Part shown: positions 13,970-21,183 of the stretch, in pieces
How positions within the stretch are numbered: the first letter of the stretch is position 1
Layout of the letters: each line of letters begins with the position of its first letter
From: Candidatus Pelagibacter sp.
Lineage (GTDB): Bacteria; Pseudomonadota; Alphaproteobacteria; Pelagibacterales; Pelagibacteraceae
Reading direction: 5' to 3'
Length of the DNA stretch: 21,183 bases
Assembly (NCBI GenBank): GCA_028404615.1
Contig: JAOOBT010000010.1
Coordinates: 1-21,183, forward strand
Notes under the pieces: model-generated
Told to the model about the DNA's origin: nothing
The model's input: only the letters and a program-made list of their open reading frames with translations
The model's database searches: none
Program-made: the position numbers and the translations under genes

Positions 13970-14269
13970 ATGGAAAGCTTACTCATTTTTGTAAATATTG
14001 CTTTAGCAGTAATTTTAGTGATAGTAATTTTGTTACAACGTTCAGAGGGTGGGGCCTTAGGCCTTGGTGTTTCACAGGACAATTTCACGTCAACTAGGTC
14101 AGTAGGGACTTTTCTAACTAAATTTACTTCTGTAGTTGCTGCTTTATTTATAATTTGCAGTATTGCGATCGTAGCTATTTCTCGAGACGAATTTCGTGAA
14201 ACACAGTCAGTCCTTGAAAAAGAGGAAGAAGAAAACTCAAACCTTCCACAAATCCCAAAGTCTAATTAA
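13970..14269 (+). CDS. secG: preprotein translocase subunit SecG
   Basis: SecG is the small accessory subunit of the SecYEG translocon in the inner membrane. Its 99 residues show two transmembrane helices (about 3-22 and 50-70) joined by the signature loop LLQRSEGGALGLG, followed by an acidic C-terminal tail (KEEEEENS). The order tpiA-secG-pyrG is conserved in alphaproteobacteria and supports the call. It begins five bases after tpiA. The stop codon is inside a perfect inverted repeat at 14256-14280. Confidence 0.95.
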   Translation: MESLLIFVNIALAVILVIVILLQRSEGGALGLGVSQDNFTSTRSVGTFLTKFTSVVAALFIICSIAIVAISRDEFRETQSVLEKEEEENSNLPQIPKSN

Positions 14270-14280
14270 TTAAGACTTTG
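14256..14280 (+). other. inverted repeat (8-bp stem, 9-nt loop) at the secG stop
   Basis: CAAAGTCT at 14256-14263 and its exact complement AGACTTTG at 14273-14280 flank a nine-base AT loop that contains the secG stop codon. A transcript could form this hairpin between secG and pyrG. No U-run follows on either strand, so it is not a standard Rho-independent terminator. It might mark a processing or stability element, or a weak attenuator ahead of pyrG. Confidence 0.45.
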
Positions 14281-14313
14281 TAATTAAGAAAATATAAAGT
14301 ATAACATACTTCC

Positions 14314-15939
14314 ATGGCGCGATATATTTTCGTAACCGGCGGCGTGGTTTCATCACTAGGTAAAGGACTATCATCTGCATCTCTCGCTTACCTGCTTCAG
14401 TCAAGGGGTTATAAAGTTAGAATTAGAAAATTAGACCCATATTTAAACGTCGATCCAGGAACAATGAGTCCTTTTCAGCATGGGGAAGTCTTTGTTACTG
14501 ACGATGGCGCAGAAACAGATTTAGACTTGGGACATTATGAGAGATTTTCAGGAATCTCTGCAAAAAAATCAGATAATATAACTACAGGAAAAATATATAG
14601 TGACGTACTAAAAAGAGAGCGTCAAGGAAAGTATTTAGGCAAAACAGTTCAAGTAATTCCACATATTACAAATAGAATAAAGGAATTTATTAAGAATGAT
14701 GTTGCAAAAGAAGATTTTGTTATTTGTGAAATAGGGGGCACAGTTGGAGATATCGAGAGCCTTCCTTTCCTAGAAGCTATAAGACAACTCTCAAATGAGA
14801 TAGGAAGAAAAAATACTCTTTTTATTCATCTTACTTTAGTTCCATATATGAAAGCATCAGACGAAATAAAAACTAAACCTACTCAACATTCGGTCAAAGA
14901 ACTTAGGAGTATCGGTATTCAACCAGATATAATAATTTGTAGATCAGAGAGAACTATTCCATTAGATCAAAGAAAGAAAATTTCGTTGTTTTGCAATGTT
15001 TCAATTGAAGACGTGATAGAAACTGTTGATGTTAAAACAATTTATGAGGCTCCAATAAGTTTTAATAAAGAAAAGCTAGATGAAAGGGTATTAAAGTTCT
15101 TTAATATTAAATCTAGAAAAAAAGTTAATCTTTTACCATGGAGGAAAATTACAAGATTAGTTTTAAATACAAAAAATAGAGTTAATATTGCAATAATTGG
15201 CAAATATGTTGAACTTAAAGATGCATATAAATCATTAGATGAAGCTTTAACGCACGGTGGTATTGCCAATAATTTAAAAGTAAATTTAGTTAGAATTGAG
15301 TCTGATTATTTAAAACCAAGCGAAATAAAATATAAATTAAAAGATGTTTCAGGGATTTTAATACCAGGTGGTTTTGGTAAAAGAGGAACTGAAGGAAAAA
15401 TATCTGCAATAAATTACGCTAGAAAAAATAAAATTCCCTTTTTAGGTATTTGTTTTGGTATGCAAATGGCAGTTATAGAATTTGCAAGAAATAAACTTAA
15501 TATAAAAAATGCAACATCAAGTGAATTTGGACCTTCTAAAGCTTCTGTGGTTGGATTAATGAGCGAATGGACAAAAGATGGGAAATTAATGAAAGGTACC
15601 GATAAAGATTTAGGTGGAACAATGCGTTTAGGTAGCTATGAAGCAAGACTTAAAAAAGACACAAAAATAAGCAAAATTTATAATTCATTGAAAATACAAG
15701 AAAGACATCGTCATAGATATGAAGTAAATATTAATTATATGAAAGATTTCGAAAATAAAGGAATGATTTTTTCCGGTTTGTCCCCAGATAATAAATTACC
15801 TGAGATTGTAGAATTAAAAGACCACCCATGGTTTATTGGAGTTCAGTTTCATCCTGAATTTAAATCTAGACCTTTAATGCCACATCCTTTATTCTCATCA
15901 TTTATAAAGGCCGCAAAAATCAACTCGAAAAATGAATAA
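14314..15939 (+). CDS. pyrG: CTP synthase
   Basis: PyrG aminates UTP to CTP using ATP and glutamine; CTP is also needed for CMP-Kdo and phospholipid synthesis. At 541 residues it is full length. The synthase domain opens with [15 protein letters not shown] (P-loop-like) and contains the [26 protein letters not shown] block and [12 protein letters not shown]. The C-terminal glutaminase domain has PGGFGKRG, nucleophile C380 in GICFGMQ, and H513 and E515 in VQFHPEF. The ATG at 14314 gives the normal [11 protein letters not shown]-terminus. It is preceded by a 44-bp gap and overlaps kdsA by 8 bp. Confidence 0.98.
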   Translation: MARYIFVTGGVVSSLGKGLSSASLAYLLQSRGYKVRIRKLDPYLNVDPGTMSPFQHGEVFVTDDGAETDLDLGHYERFSGISAKKSDNITTGKIYSDVLKRERQGKYLGKTVQVIPHITNRIKEFIKNDVAKEDFVICEIGGTVGDIESLPFLEAIRQLSNEIGRKNTLFIHLTLVPYMKASDEIKTKPTQHSVKELRSIGIQPDIIICRSERTIPLDQRKKISLFCNVSIEDVIETVDVKTIYEAPISFNKEKLDERVLKFFNIKSRKKVNLLPWRKITRLVLNTKNRVNIAIIGKYVELKDAYKSLDEALTHGGIANNLKVNLVRIESDYLKPSEIKYKLKDVSGILIPGGFGKRGTEGKISAINYARKNKIPFLGICFGMQMAVIEFARNKLNIKNATSSEFGPSKASVVGLMSEWTKDGKLMKGTDKDLGGTMRLGSYEARLKKDTKISKIYNSLKIQERHRHRYEVNINYMKDFENKGMIFSGLSPDNKLPEIVELKDHPWFIGVQFHPEFKSRPLMPHPLFSSFIKAAKINSKNE

Positions 15940-16753
15940 TCATAAAGTAAAATGCTCTAATTTTGAGATTTCTAACGATAAACCGTTTACTTTAATTGCC
16001 GGACCATGTCAGTTAGAGAATGAGAGTCATGCAGTGAAGATCTCTTCCGAGCTTAAAAAGATTACGAGTGAACTTGGAATAAACCTAATTTATAAAACTT
16101 CTTTTGATAAGGCAAATAGAACTAGCCTTAAAGGGAAAAGAGGTATCGGCCTAGAAAAATCTCTTCCTATTTTTGATAAAATAAGAAAAGATGTTGGGGT
16201 CCCAGTTTTAACTGATGTTCACACCGCAGAGCAATGTGCTTTAGTTTCAAAACATGTCGATGTTTTACAAATTCCAGCATTTTTATGTCGTCAAACAGAT
16301 TTACTTATCGCTGCGGCCAAAACAGGAAAAATAATTAATGTTAAAAAAGGTCAATTCTTAGCACCATGGGACATGGCTAACGTAGTAAAAAAAATTGAGG
16401 ACTCTGGTAATAGGAATATTTTGATCACCGAAAGAGGAGCTAGTTTTGGATATAACACACTTGTAACAGATATGAGATCTTTACCGATTATGTCTAGATT
16501 TGGATTTCCAATTGTTTTTGATGCTACCCACTCTGTGCAACAACCTGGTGGAATGGGTGAAAAAAGTGGCGGGCAAAGAGAGTTCGTTCCTTATCTTGCT
16601 CGCGCAGCAATAGCTGTTGGCGTTAGCGCAATTTTTATGGAAACGCACGAAGATCCAGATAATGCGCCTTCAGATGGACCAAACATGGTTCCGTTAAATG
16701 AGGTAAAACCATTATTAAAAAAATTAACTGAAATAGATAAATTAATTAAATAA
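15932..16753 (+). CDS. kdsA: 3-deoxy-8-phosphooctulonate synthase (KdsA), metal-dependent type
   Basis: KdsA condenses arabinose 5-phosphate with phosphoenolpyruvate to give Kdo 8-phosphate for the LPS inner core. It has 273 residues. Substrate-site motifs: KTSFDKANR at 55-63, [11 protein letters not shown] at 115-125, [12 protein letters not shown] at 136-147, ERGASFGY at 167-174. Two KdsA classes are known; the metal-dependent one (as in Aquifex) has a Cys where E. coli has Asn. Here C26 in IAGPC, H200 in DATHS, E237 in METHE and D248 in SDGP supply the four metal ligands, so this should be a metal-requiring enzyme. PEP from the next gene, eno, is its substrate. It overlaps pyrG by 8 bp and is followed by eno after 5 bp. 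Confidence 0.96.
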   Translation: MNNHKVKCSNFEISNDKPFTLIAGPCQLENESHAVKISSELKKITSELGINLIYKTSFDKANRTSLKGKRGIGLEKSLPIFDKIRKDVGVPVLTDVHTAEQCALVSKHVDVLQIPAFLCRQTDLLIAAAKTGKIINVKKGQFLAPWDMANVVKKIEDSGNRNILITERGASFGYNTLVTDMRSLPIMSRFGFPIVFDATHSVQQPGGMGEKSGGQREFVPYLARAAIAVGVSAIFMETHEDPDNAPSDGPNMVPLNEVKPLLKKLTEIDKLIK

Positions 16754-16758
16754 AAGGA

Positions 16759-18015
16759 ATGGCAAAAATTACAAATGTTAAAGGTCGACAAATTTTTGAT
16801 AGTAGAGGCAATCCTACAGTAGAAGCAGAGGTTTTTTTAGAAAACGGTATTTCTGCAACATCGATATCTCCATCAGGCGCATCAACCGGAGCATTTGAAG
16901 CGCACGAATTAAGAGATAAAGATTTGAAAAAATTTTTAGGGAAAAGTGTAAATAAAGCTGTAGAAAATATTAATAAAAAAATATGTTCTCAATTAAAAAA
17001 TTTACAAGCGAACAATCAAGAAAAAATTGATAAAGTTTTATTAGAACTTGACGGCAGTGAGAACAAAACTAATCTAGGTGCTAATGCTACTCTAGCAGTT
17101 TCATTAGCTTATGCTAAATGTTCGGCTATTGAAAATCAAATCTCTCTCTTCAAAAATTTAGGAAAATCTTACTCTCTTCCTATTCCTATGATGAACATTA
17201 TAAATGGCGGAGCACATGCAGATAATGATTTAAATATTCAGGAGTTTATGATCAGACCTGACTCTGCAAAAAATTTTATGGATGCTATAGAAAAATGTTT
17301 TCTTGTTATCCAAAATCTTAAAAAATTATTAAAATCAAAAAAAATGCTCACAAACGTAGGTGACGAAGGGGGTTTTGCGCCATCTATTAATACTAATGAA
17401 GAGGCTTTAGAACTTATTGTCCTAGCAATTGAAAAATCGAATTTAAAACCAGGAAATGATATTGTCATTTGTTTGGATGTTGCTGCGAACGAGCTAATAA
17501 ATGATAAAGGGGAATATTCGATACAATCGAAGAATTTTACCTCAGTAGTCGACGTATTAAATTACTACCAGAAGTTAACATCTAAATATCCAATTAAATC
17601 TATCGAAGACCCTTTTGCAGAAGATGACTGGGAGTCTTGGGGGAAAATGACTAATATCTTAGGTAAAAAAATTCAAATAGTCGGAGATGATTTATTTGTA
17701 ACTAATACCAAAAGATTAAAAAAAGGAATTATAGAAAAATCGGCAAATAGTATTTTAATAAAGCCTAATCAAATTGGAACTTTAACGGAAACACTAAAGG
17801 TAATTGAAATAGCAAAAAAAGCAAATTTCAATACGATTATTTCACATCGATCAGGTGACACGGAAGACACATTTATAGCCGATTTGGCTGTAGCTACAAT
17901 GTCTTCCCAAATAAAAACTGGGTCACTTGCTCGTTCTGAAAGAGTAGCTAAATACAATAGATTATTGCGCGTCGAAGAAGAGCTTGGCAACCAAGCTAAA
18001 ATGGCTAGAATCTAA
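16759..18015 (+). CDS. eno: enolase
   Basis: Enolase interconverts 2-phosphoglycerate and phosphoenolpyruvate and in many bacteria is also part of the RNA degradosome. At 418 residues it is slightly shorter than the E. coli enzyme (432). The N-terminus has GRQIFDSRGNPTVE and PSGASTGAFEAHELRD. Catalytic E204 is in GDEGGFAP and K335 in LIKPNQ. Magnesium ligands are D240 (LDVAA), E283 (IEDPF) and D310 (VGDD). The signature SHRSGDTED is at 362-370. An AAGGA lies directly against the ATG, too close for a normal SD. Downstream ftsB follows after 2 bp. Confidence 0.98.
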   Translation: MAKITNVKGRQIFDSRGNPTVEAEVFLENGISATSISPSGASTGAFEAHELRDKDLKKFLGKSVNKAVENINKKICSQLKNLQANNQEKIDKVLLELDGSENKTNLGANATLAVSLAYAKCSAIENQISLFKNLGKSYSLPIPMMNIINGGAHADNDLNIQEFMIRPDSAKNFMDAIEKCFLVIQNLKKLLKSKKMLTNVGDEGGFAPSINTNEEALELIVLAIEKSNLKPGNDIVICLDVAANELINDKGEYSIQSKNFTSVVDVLNYYQKLTSKYPIKSIEDPFAEDDWESWGKMTNILGKKIQIVGDDLFVTNTKRLKKGIIEKSANSILIKPNQIGTLTETLKVIEIAKKANFNTIISHRSGDTEDTFIADLAVATMSSQIKTGSLARSERVAKYNRLLRVEEELGNQAKMARI

Positions 18016-18017
18016 TT

Positions 18018-18311
18018 ATGAATTTAATTGAGAGTTTGAAAAGAAAAAAATTTCTTTTATTTAATGTTTTTTTTACTTTATATATCGGTATTAATTTTAT
18101 TGGAGGTGAACGAGGTTTAATTTCATTCCTAGATAAGAAAAGTACATATGAACTACTTAAAGAAAAGGACAATAAATTGACAACAGAATTAAAAAAATTA
18201 GATCATAAAATTTTTTTAATAAATAAAAATGATCCAGATTATTTAGATATGCTTTATAGACAAAAATTTAATTTTGTAACTAAAGATGAAATAATCATCA
18301 AATTAAAATGA
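18018..18311 (+). CDS. ftsB: FtsB/DivIC-type septum formation initiator
   Basis: A 97-residue single-pass membrane protein of the FtsB/DivIC family, which bridges FtsQ and FtsL in the divisome. Residues 1-11 are basic and cytoplasmic, 12-29 form a transmembrane helix, and 40-68 are a periplasmic coiled coil ([21 protein letters not shown]). The C-terminal part ([20 protein letters not shown]) has the family's usual ending, in which the chain continues with an 'x-G/N-x-V-x-x-x-E' type turn. Its position directly after eno is conserved in proteobacteria and is the strongest evidence, since sequence similarity in this family is low. It overlaps lipA by 4 bp (ATGA). Confidence 0.88.
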   Translation: MNLIESLKRKKFLLFNVFFTLYIGINFIGGERGLISFLDKKSTYELLKEKDNKLTTELKKLDHKIFLINKNDPDYLDMLYRQKFNFVTKDEIIIKLK

Positions 18312-19252
18312 GTGAAAAACCACGACATCCTGAAAAAGTAAATAAACCGAATAATCCAATCAAAAAAAAACCAGAGTGGATAAGGTCGAAAATAATAGAC
18401 TCAAAAGTTTTTTTTCAAACTAAACAGGTTGTAAATCAAAATAACCTCGTGACTGTTTGTCAGGAAGCTAATTGTCCAAATATCACTGAATGTTGGAGCA
18501 AAAAACATGCAACATTTATGATTATGGGTGACACTTGTACTAGAGCATGTGCATTTTGTGACGTAAAAACTGGGAAACCAGCAGAGCTAGATATTTTTGA
18601 ACCAGCAAAAATTGCTAAAGCCGTCCAAAGTTTAAATTTAAAACATGTTGTAATTACATCTGTCGATAGAGATGATTTGCATGACGGTGGTTCAGACCAT
18701 TTTTACAAAGTTGTAAAAGCTACTAGAGATAAAAATCCCAAAACATCTATTGAAGTTTTGACACCAGATTTTTTAAGAAAAGGAGAAGCCTATAAAAAAA
18801 TATTAAAAGCTGACCTAGATGTTTTTAATCATAATATAGAAACAGTTCCAAGACTTTACACGATCGTAAGACCTGGAGCTCGTTATTTCGCTTCATTAGA
18901 ACTTTTAAAAAATTCAAAAAAATTTAATAAAAAAGTTTTTACCAAATCTGGAATAATGGTTGGTTTAGGTGAAAAAAAAGAGGAAATTATTCAAGTTATG
19001 GATGATCTTAGATCAGCTGAAGTTGATTTCATTACTATTGGGCAATATTTACAACCCTCTCCCAAACATCATCCTCTACATCGTTATTACCATCCAGAGG
19101 AATTTAAAGAGTTCGAGCATATTGCAAAGACAAAAGGGTTTTTACTCGTTTCTTCATCGCCTTTAACCAGATCTTCTTACCATGCCGATGAAGATTTTAG
19201 AAAATTACAGGATGCAAGAAATAAACAGCTTGAATGTCATCCGCATCAATAA
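18308..19252 (+). CDS. lipA: lipoyl synthase
   Basis: LipA is a radical SAM enzyme that inserts two sulfurs into octanoyl groups on lipoyl domains (pyruvate and 2-oxoglutarate dehydrogenases, glycine cleavage H protein). It has 314 residues. The auxiliary cluster Cys are C51, C56 and C62 ([12 protein letters not shown]). The radical SAM cluster Cys are C77, C81 and C84 (CTRACAFC). Other motifs: [32 protein letters not shown]-type [13 protein letters not shown], and the C-terminal RSSYHAD that ligates the auxiliary cluster. The N-terminal [12 protein letters not shown] matches alphaproteobacterial LipA. In many relatives pdh genes lie between ftsB and lipA; here they are absent. The 3' end overlaps the next gene by 19 bp. 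Confidence 0.97.
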   Translation: MSEKPRHPEKVNKPNNPIKKKPEWIRSKIIDSKVFFQTKQVVNQNNLVTVCQEANCPNITECWSKKHATFMIMGDTCTRACAFCDVKTGKPAELDIFEPAKIAKAVQSLNLKHVVITSVDRDDLHDGGSDHFYKVVKATRDKNPKTSIEVLTPDFLRKGEAYKKILKADLDVFNHNIETVPRLYTIVRPGARYFASLELLKNSKKFNKKVFTKSGIMVGLGEKKEEIIQVMDDLRSAEVDFITIGQYLQPSPKHHPLHRYYHPEEFKEFEHIAKTKGFLLVSSSPLTRSSYHADEDFRKLQDARNKQLECHPHQ

Positions 19253-19677
19253 AAAAGATAATACCTTGTAAAAAAGAACAACTAGCAGAAATGGTTCTAG
19301 ATATAGAAAAATATCCAGAATTTGTTCCTTGGTGTATTGAAGGTAAAATCTTCGATAAAAATGAGAGTGTAGATTTAATTACTTTTAACGGTGATTTAAA
19401 AGTTGGTAAAAGTATTTTAAACGAAACTTTCTCAAGTCACGTATCTTATTATAAGGAAAAAGATACCATTATAGTAACTAATCTTGATGGACCATTAAAA
19501 CATCTTAAAAATGAGTGGAAATTCAAAGAAGTAAACAATTCGACACAGTTGGAATTTTTCATTGATTTTGAATTGAAAAATCCAATTTTGAATGGAATAA
19601 TGAAAAAATCTTTTGAGCTTGGTCTTAATAAAATTGCCAAAGCTTTTGAAGAGAGAGCAATTAAATTGTATAGATAA
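19234..19677 (+). CDS. COQ10/RatA-type START-domain protein (probable ubiquinone-binding)
   Basis: A 147-residue single START/polyketide-cyclase-like domain. The family hallmark is a stretch like [14 protein letters not shown] near 22-35, which matches YPEFLPWC of the COQ10/RatA group. The centre ([35 protein letters not shown] pattern) and the C-terminal long helix ([16 protein letters not shown]) also match. Members bind coenzyme Q and help its use in respiration. The RatA toxin label applied to E. coli homologues rests on one activity, and there is nothing here to suggest a toxin-antitoxin pair. The ATG at 19234 lies within lipA; no better start is apparent. lipA followed by this gene is a conserved alphaproteobacterial pair. 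Confidence 0.88.
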   Translation: MSSASIKKIIPCKKEQLAEMVLDIEKYPEFVPWCIEGKIFDKNESVDLITFNGDLKVGKSILNETFSSHVSYYKEKDTIIVTNLDGPLKHLKNEWKFKEVNNSTQLEFFIDFELKNPILNGIMKKSFELGLNKIAKAFEERAIKLYR

Positions 19678-19988
19678 TGTTTACAATATCATCATTACTA
19701 ATTTTATTTATTTTAACTTTTAAATTCTTATCATCATACATAAAAACAATCAGAACAGGTGATCCAAATGAAACTAACCTAACTTATTGGATGTTTTCTT
19801 ATGACTTTAAATCTCAAAATAAAGAGTGGGTGCCTGAAGATAAAAAATTATTAAAGAGGAAAAGAGCTAGAAATTTTTTAGTTTTTTTACTTTATATTAT
19901 AGCTTTCAGTATTTTCTTACTACTTAACAGTTTTACTGCCCATCTTTTAGATGTAATCGTTAACCCAGAGTTTAGCTATCCTGTTTAA
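19677..19988 (+). CDS. small two-helix membrane protein, unknown function
   Basis: A 103-residue protein with a hydrophobic N-terminal helix (3-20), a polar middle (about 21-65) containing RTGDPNETNLTYWMFSYDF and KEWVPEDKKLLKRKRAR, and a second helix at 68-90. I do not recognise the family. The basic cluster just before the second helix suggests that the loop is cytoplasmic. The ATG overlaps the preceding stop by one base (TAATG), so it is coupled to the COQ10-like gene. Its 3' end overlaps the convergent pncC gene by 17 bp. The conserved-looking aromatic segment in the loop and the tight coupling make a real gene very likely. Confidence 0.8.
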   Translation: MFTISSLLILFILTFKFLSSYIKTIRTGDPNETNLTYWMFSYDFKSQNKEWVPEDKKLLKRKRARNFLVFLLYIIAFSIFLLLNSFTAHLLDVIVNPEFSYPV

Positions 19989-20451
19989 TCAGTCGCGTTA
20001 ATAAATTTAAAGACTTTTTTACAGTTTGTTTTTGAATAAAAATTCTTCCTTTATTCTTAAAATTACATTTGTTAATAACAACCTTTTTTCCGATCCTAAT
20101 ACCAATATAAACCAAACCTACTGGTTTTTGTTTAGATCCTCCTTTAGGACCAGCTATTCCCGTTATTGAAATACAGACTTTTGATTTACTAATTTTACTT
20201 AGATTATTAACCATAGACAAACAACATTGAACACTTACAGCTCCATATTTTTTTATTATTCTTTTAGGAACTTTTAATATATTTATTTTGGCTTGATTTG
20301 AGTAAGTGACTAATCCCATAGTAAAAACTTTAGATGATCCGTTAACAGAAGTGATAGTGCTAGACAGCATCCCTCCAGTACAAGACTCCGCAATTGCAAG
20401 TTTCATCTTTTTTCTTTTAATTAGTAAAATTACCTTTTTATTCAAACTCAT
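19972..20451 (-). CDS. pncC: nicotinamide-nucleotide amidohydrolase (CinA C-terminal domain)
   Basis: A 159-residue stand-alone CinA C-terminal domain. PncC deamidates nicotinamide mononucleotide to nicotinic acid mononucleotide, returning the NMN formed by DNA ligase to NAD synthesis. Seen: AIAESCTGGMLSS with the nucleophile-region S23, the VTYSNQAK stretch with Y50 and K55, GAVSVQCC, and SITGIAGPKGGSKQKPVGLVYIG. Long CinA proteins add a molybdopterin-binding-like domain, absent here; despite the old name there is no reason to infer a competence role. Its ATG overlaps the pgpA stop by one base (TAATG), and its 3' end converges with and overlaps the small membrane gene. Confidence 0.93.
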   Translation of the reverse strand: MSLNKKVILLIKRKKMKLAIAESCTGGMLSSTITSVNGSSKVFTMGLVTYSNQAKINILKVPKRIIKKYGAVSVQCCLSMVNNLSKISKSKVCISITGIAGPKGGSKQKPVGLVYIGIRIGKKVVINKCNFKNKGRIFIQKQTVKKSLNLLTRLIKQDS

Positions 20452-20954
20452 TAGAAAAACTTTGATTTAATTACCATAAAGATTATCAATGTAAGGACAA
20501 CATATAAACCTGCAACTACATCGTCTATAATTACTCCAAAACTATTTTTAAATTTTTTATCAAAAAAACTGACTGGAAAAGGTTTTTTAATATCAAAATA
20601 CCTAAATAAAATAAAAATATATAGGTAAAATAACATTGACTCCTGCGGGCCTTTCGTAGTTCCGTGTGCTACCTCGTATAGATAAATTGGAATAGATTGG
20701 CCAATAAACTCATCTACAACAATTTCTTCGGGATCTTTGTTTTTATTATTTTTTATATATTCTGATACTGCATAAAATGAGTATATAAAAACTAAAAATA
20801 GAGTTAATAATATAATAGTGCTAGATAGATTAACTATATGAAATAAGCTGTATAAAAAAATAGTTGTAATTAAAGAAGTTATAGTGCCTGGAGCAAATCT
20901 AAAAGACCCTAGACCTAAACATGTAACAAATAAATAATTTATGGTTTTAATCAT
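20451..20954 (-). CDS. pgpA: phosphatidylglycerophosphatase A
   Basis: PgpA dephosphorylates phosphatidylglycerol phosphate to phosphatidylglycerol at the inner membrane. At 167 residues it has the family pattern: GLGSFRFAPGTITSL at 14-28, VVDEFIGQ at 79-86, the FRYFDIKKPFP motif at 117-127, and GVIIDDVVAG at 140-149, with several hydrophobic helices between them. The acidic residues that bind metal (D81, E82, D144, D145) are present. The ATG at 20954 lies eight bases inside the 3' end of ispF, and the stop overlaps the pncC start by one base. ispDF-pgpA-cinA is a conserved alphaproteobacterial order. Confidence 0.95.
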   Translation of the reverse strand: MIKTINYLFVTCLGLGSFRFAPGTITSLITTIFLYSLFHIVNLSSTIILLTLFLVFIYSFYAVSEYIKNNKNKDPEEIVVDEFIGQSIPIYLYEVAHGTTKGPQESMLFYLYIFILFRYFDIKKPFPVSFFDKKFKNSFGVIIDDVVAGLYVVLTLIIFMVIKSKFF

Positions 20955-21183
20955 ATTTAATTACTGAGCATATAACTTCACACGCTATTGCTTTTTCTTT
21001 TCCTATAACACCTAATTTTTCAGTTGTTTTCCCTTTTATATTAATTTGATCTTTAGAAATTTCACAAAGTCTAGCAATGTTATATATCATTATTTTTTTT
21101 AAATTTTTGATTTTAGGTGTTTGAGCAATAATATTTATATCAATATTATTTATAAAATATCCTTTAGACTTTATTTGTTTTAT
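20947..21183 (-). CDS. ispF: 2-C-methyl-D-erythritol 2,4-cyclodiphosphate synthase, C-terminal part (IspF or IspDF fusion)
   Basis: The minus-strand frame is open from the window edge at 21183 and ends with TAA at 20949-20947; 78 codons are visible. The sequence shows INNIDINIIAQTPKI, KKIMIYNIARL and INIKGKTTEKLGVIGKEKAIACEV. These match the C-terminal third of IspF, including the TTEKLG cytidyl-site loop. IspF forms the cyclodiphosphate in the MEP isoprenoid pathway. In alphaproteobacteria it is usually fused to IspD, which cannot be tested because the N-terminal part lies outside the window. It overlaps the pgpA start by 8 bp. Confidence 0.92.
   Translation of the reverse strand: MKQIKSKGYFINNIDINIIAQTPKIKNLKKIMIYNIARLCEISKDQINIKGKTTEKLGVIGKEKAIACEVICSVIKYD

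Noticed and set aside
19234..19677. RatA toxin of a toxin-antitoxin pair
   Set aside because: No partner antitoxin gene is adjacent, and the lipA neighbour and YPEFVPWC motif favour a COQ10-type ubiquinone-binding role.
19972..20451. Competence-related CinA
   Set aside because: Only the C-terminal amidohydrolase domain is present and no competence gene is in the window; NAD salvage is the supported role.
1..21183. tRNA, rRNA, riboswitch or small RNA genes
   Set aside because: No cloverleaf-like GC-rich segment or known riboswitch core was seen in the few intergenic gaps, all of which are under 131 bp.

Overview
The window looks like a piece of a small, streamlined, AT-rich alphaproteobacterial chromosome, most likely SAR11 (Pelagibacterales) or a close relative. 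The grounds are the very low GC with A/T-ending codons, the Lys/Asn/Ile-rich proteins, the 0-4 bp gene junctions with frequent ATGA and TAATG overlaps, the near absence of clear Shine-Dalgarno sites, an alphaproteobacterial LexA box (GTTC-N7-GTTC), and a gene order that is a shortened form of the conserved alphaproteobacterial run lpxI-lpxB ... gltX ... lexA ... trpCDGE-ppiD | tpiA-secG-pyrG-kdsA-eno-ftsB ... lipA-coq10-cinA-pgpA-ispDF. Species assignment is inference. No tRNA, rRNA, CRISPR array, insertion sequence or prophage was seen, and no stretch over about 130 bp lacks a called gene.

Layout. (1) Positions 1-4962, rightward: the 3' end of lpxI, an exported PQQ-type sugar dehydrogenase-like protein, lpxB, a class II histone-deacetylase-like amidohydrolase, an exported methionine sulfoxide reductase B, and a Pro/Glu-repeat membrane protein of unknown role. 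A probable 40-residue membrane protein is encoded on the minus strand between the deacetylase and msrB. (2) Positions 4967-13157, leftward (transcribed from 13157 down): ppiD-like foldase, trpE, trpG, trpD, trpC, then lexA with its own SOS operator, gltX, and a Cas4/RecB-like PD-(D/E)XK nuclease with four cysteines. (3) Positions 13221-19988, rightward: tpiA, secG, pyrG, kdsA, eno, ftsB, lipA, a COQ10/RatA-type START protein and a small membrane protein. (4) Positions 19972-21183, leftward: the 3' end of ispF (probably ispDF), pgpA and a stand-alone pncC/cinA C-terminal domain.

How the genes work together: lpxI, lpxB, kdsA and the CTP-supplying pyrG serve lipid A/Kdo lipopolysaccharide synthesis. 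trpE/G/D/C make the first tryptophan-branch steps from chorismate to indole-3-glycerol phosphate. tpiA and eno are central glycolysis/gluconeogenesis. secG, ppiD and ftsB serve envelope biogenesis and division. lipA, the COQ10-like protein and ispF serve lipoate, quinone and isoprenoid metabolism. Most genes are ordinary housekeeping. The items most worth a second look are the lexA operator and the lexA-gltX-nuclease unit it may control, the orphan four-Cys nuclease, the Pro-Glu repeat protein, the unannotated 40-residue ORF, the catalytic-loop deviation in TpiA, and the pattern of genes missing from the conserved backbone (gltA, comEC, moaC/moeA, pdh genes).
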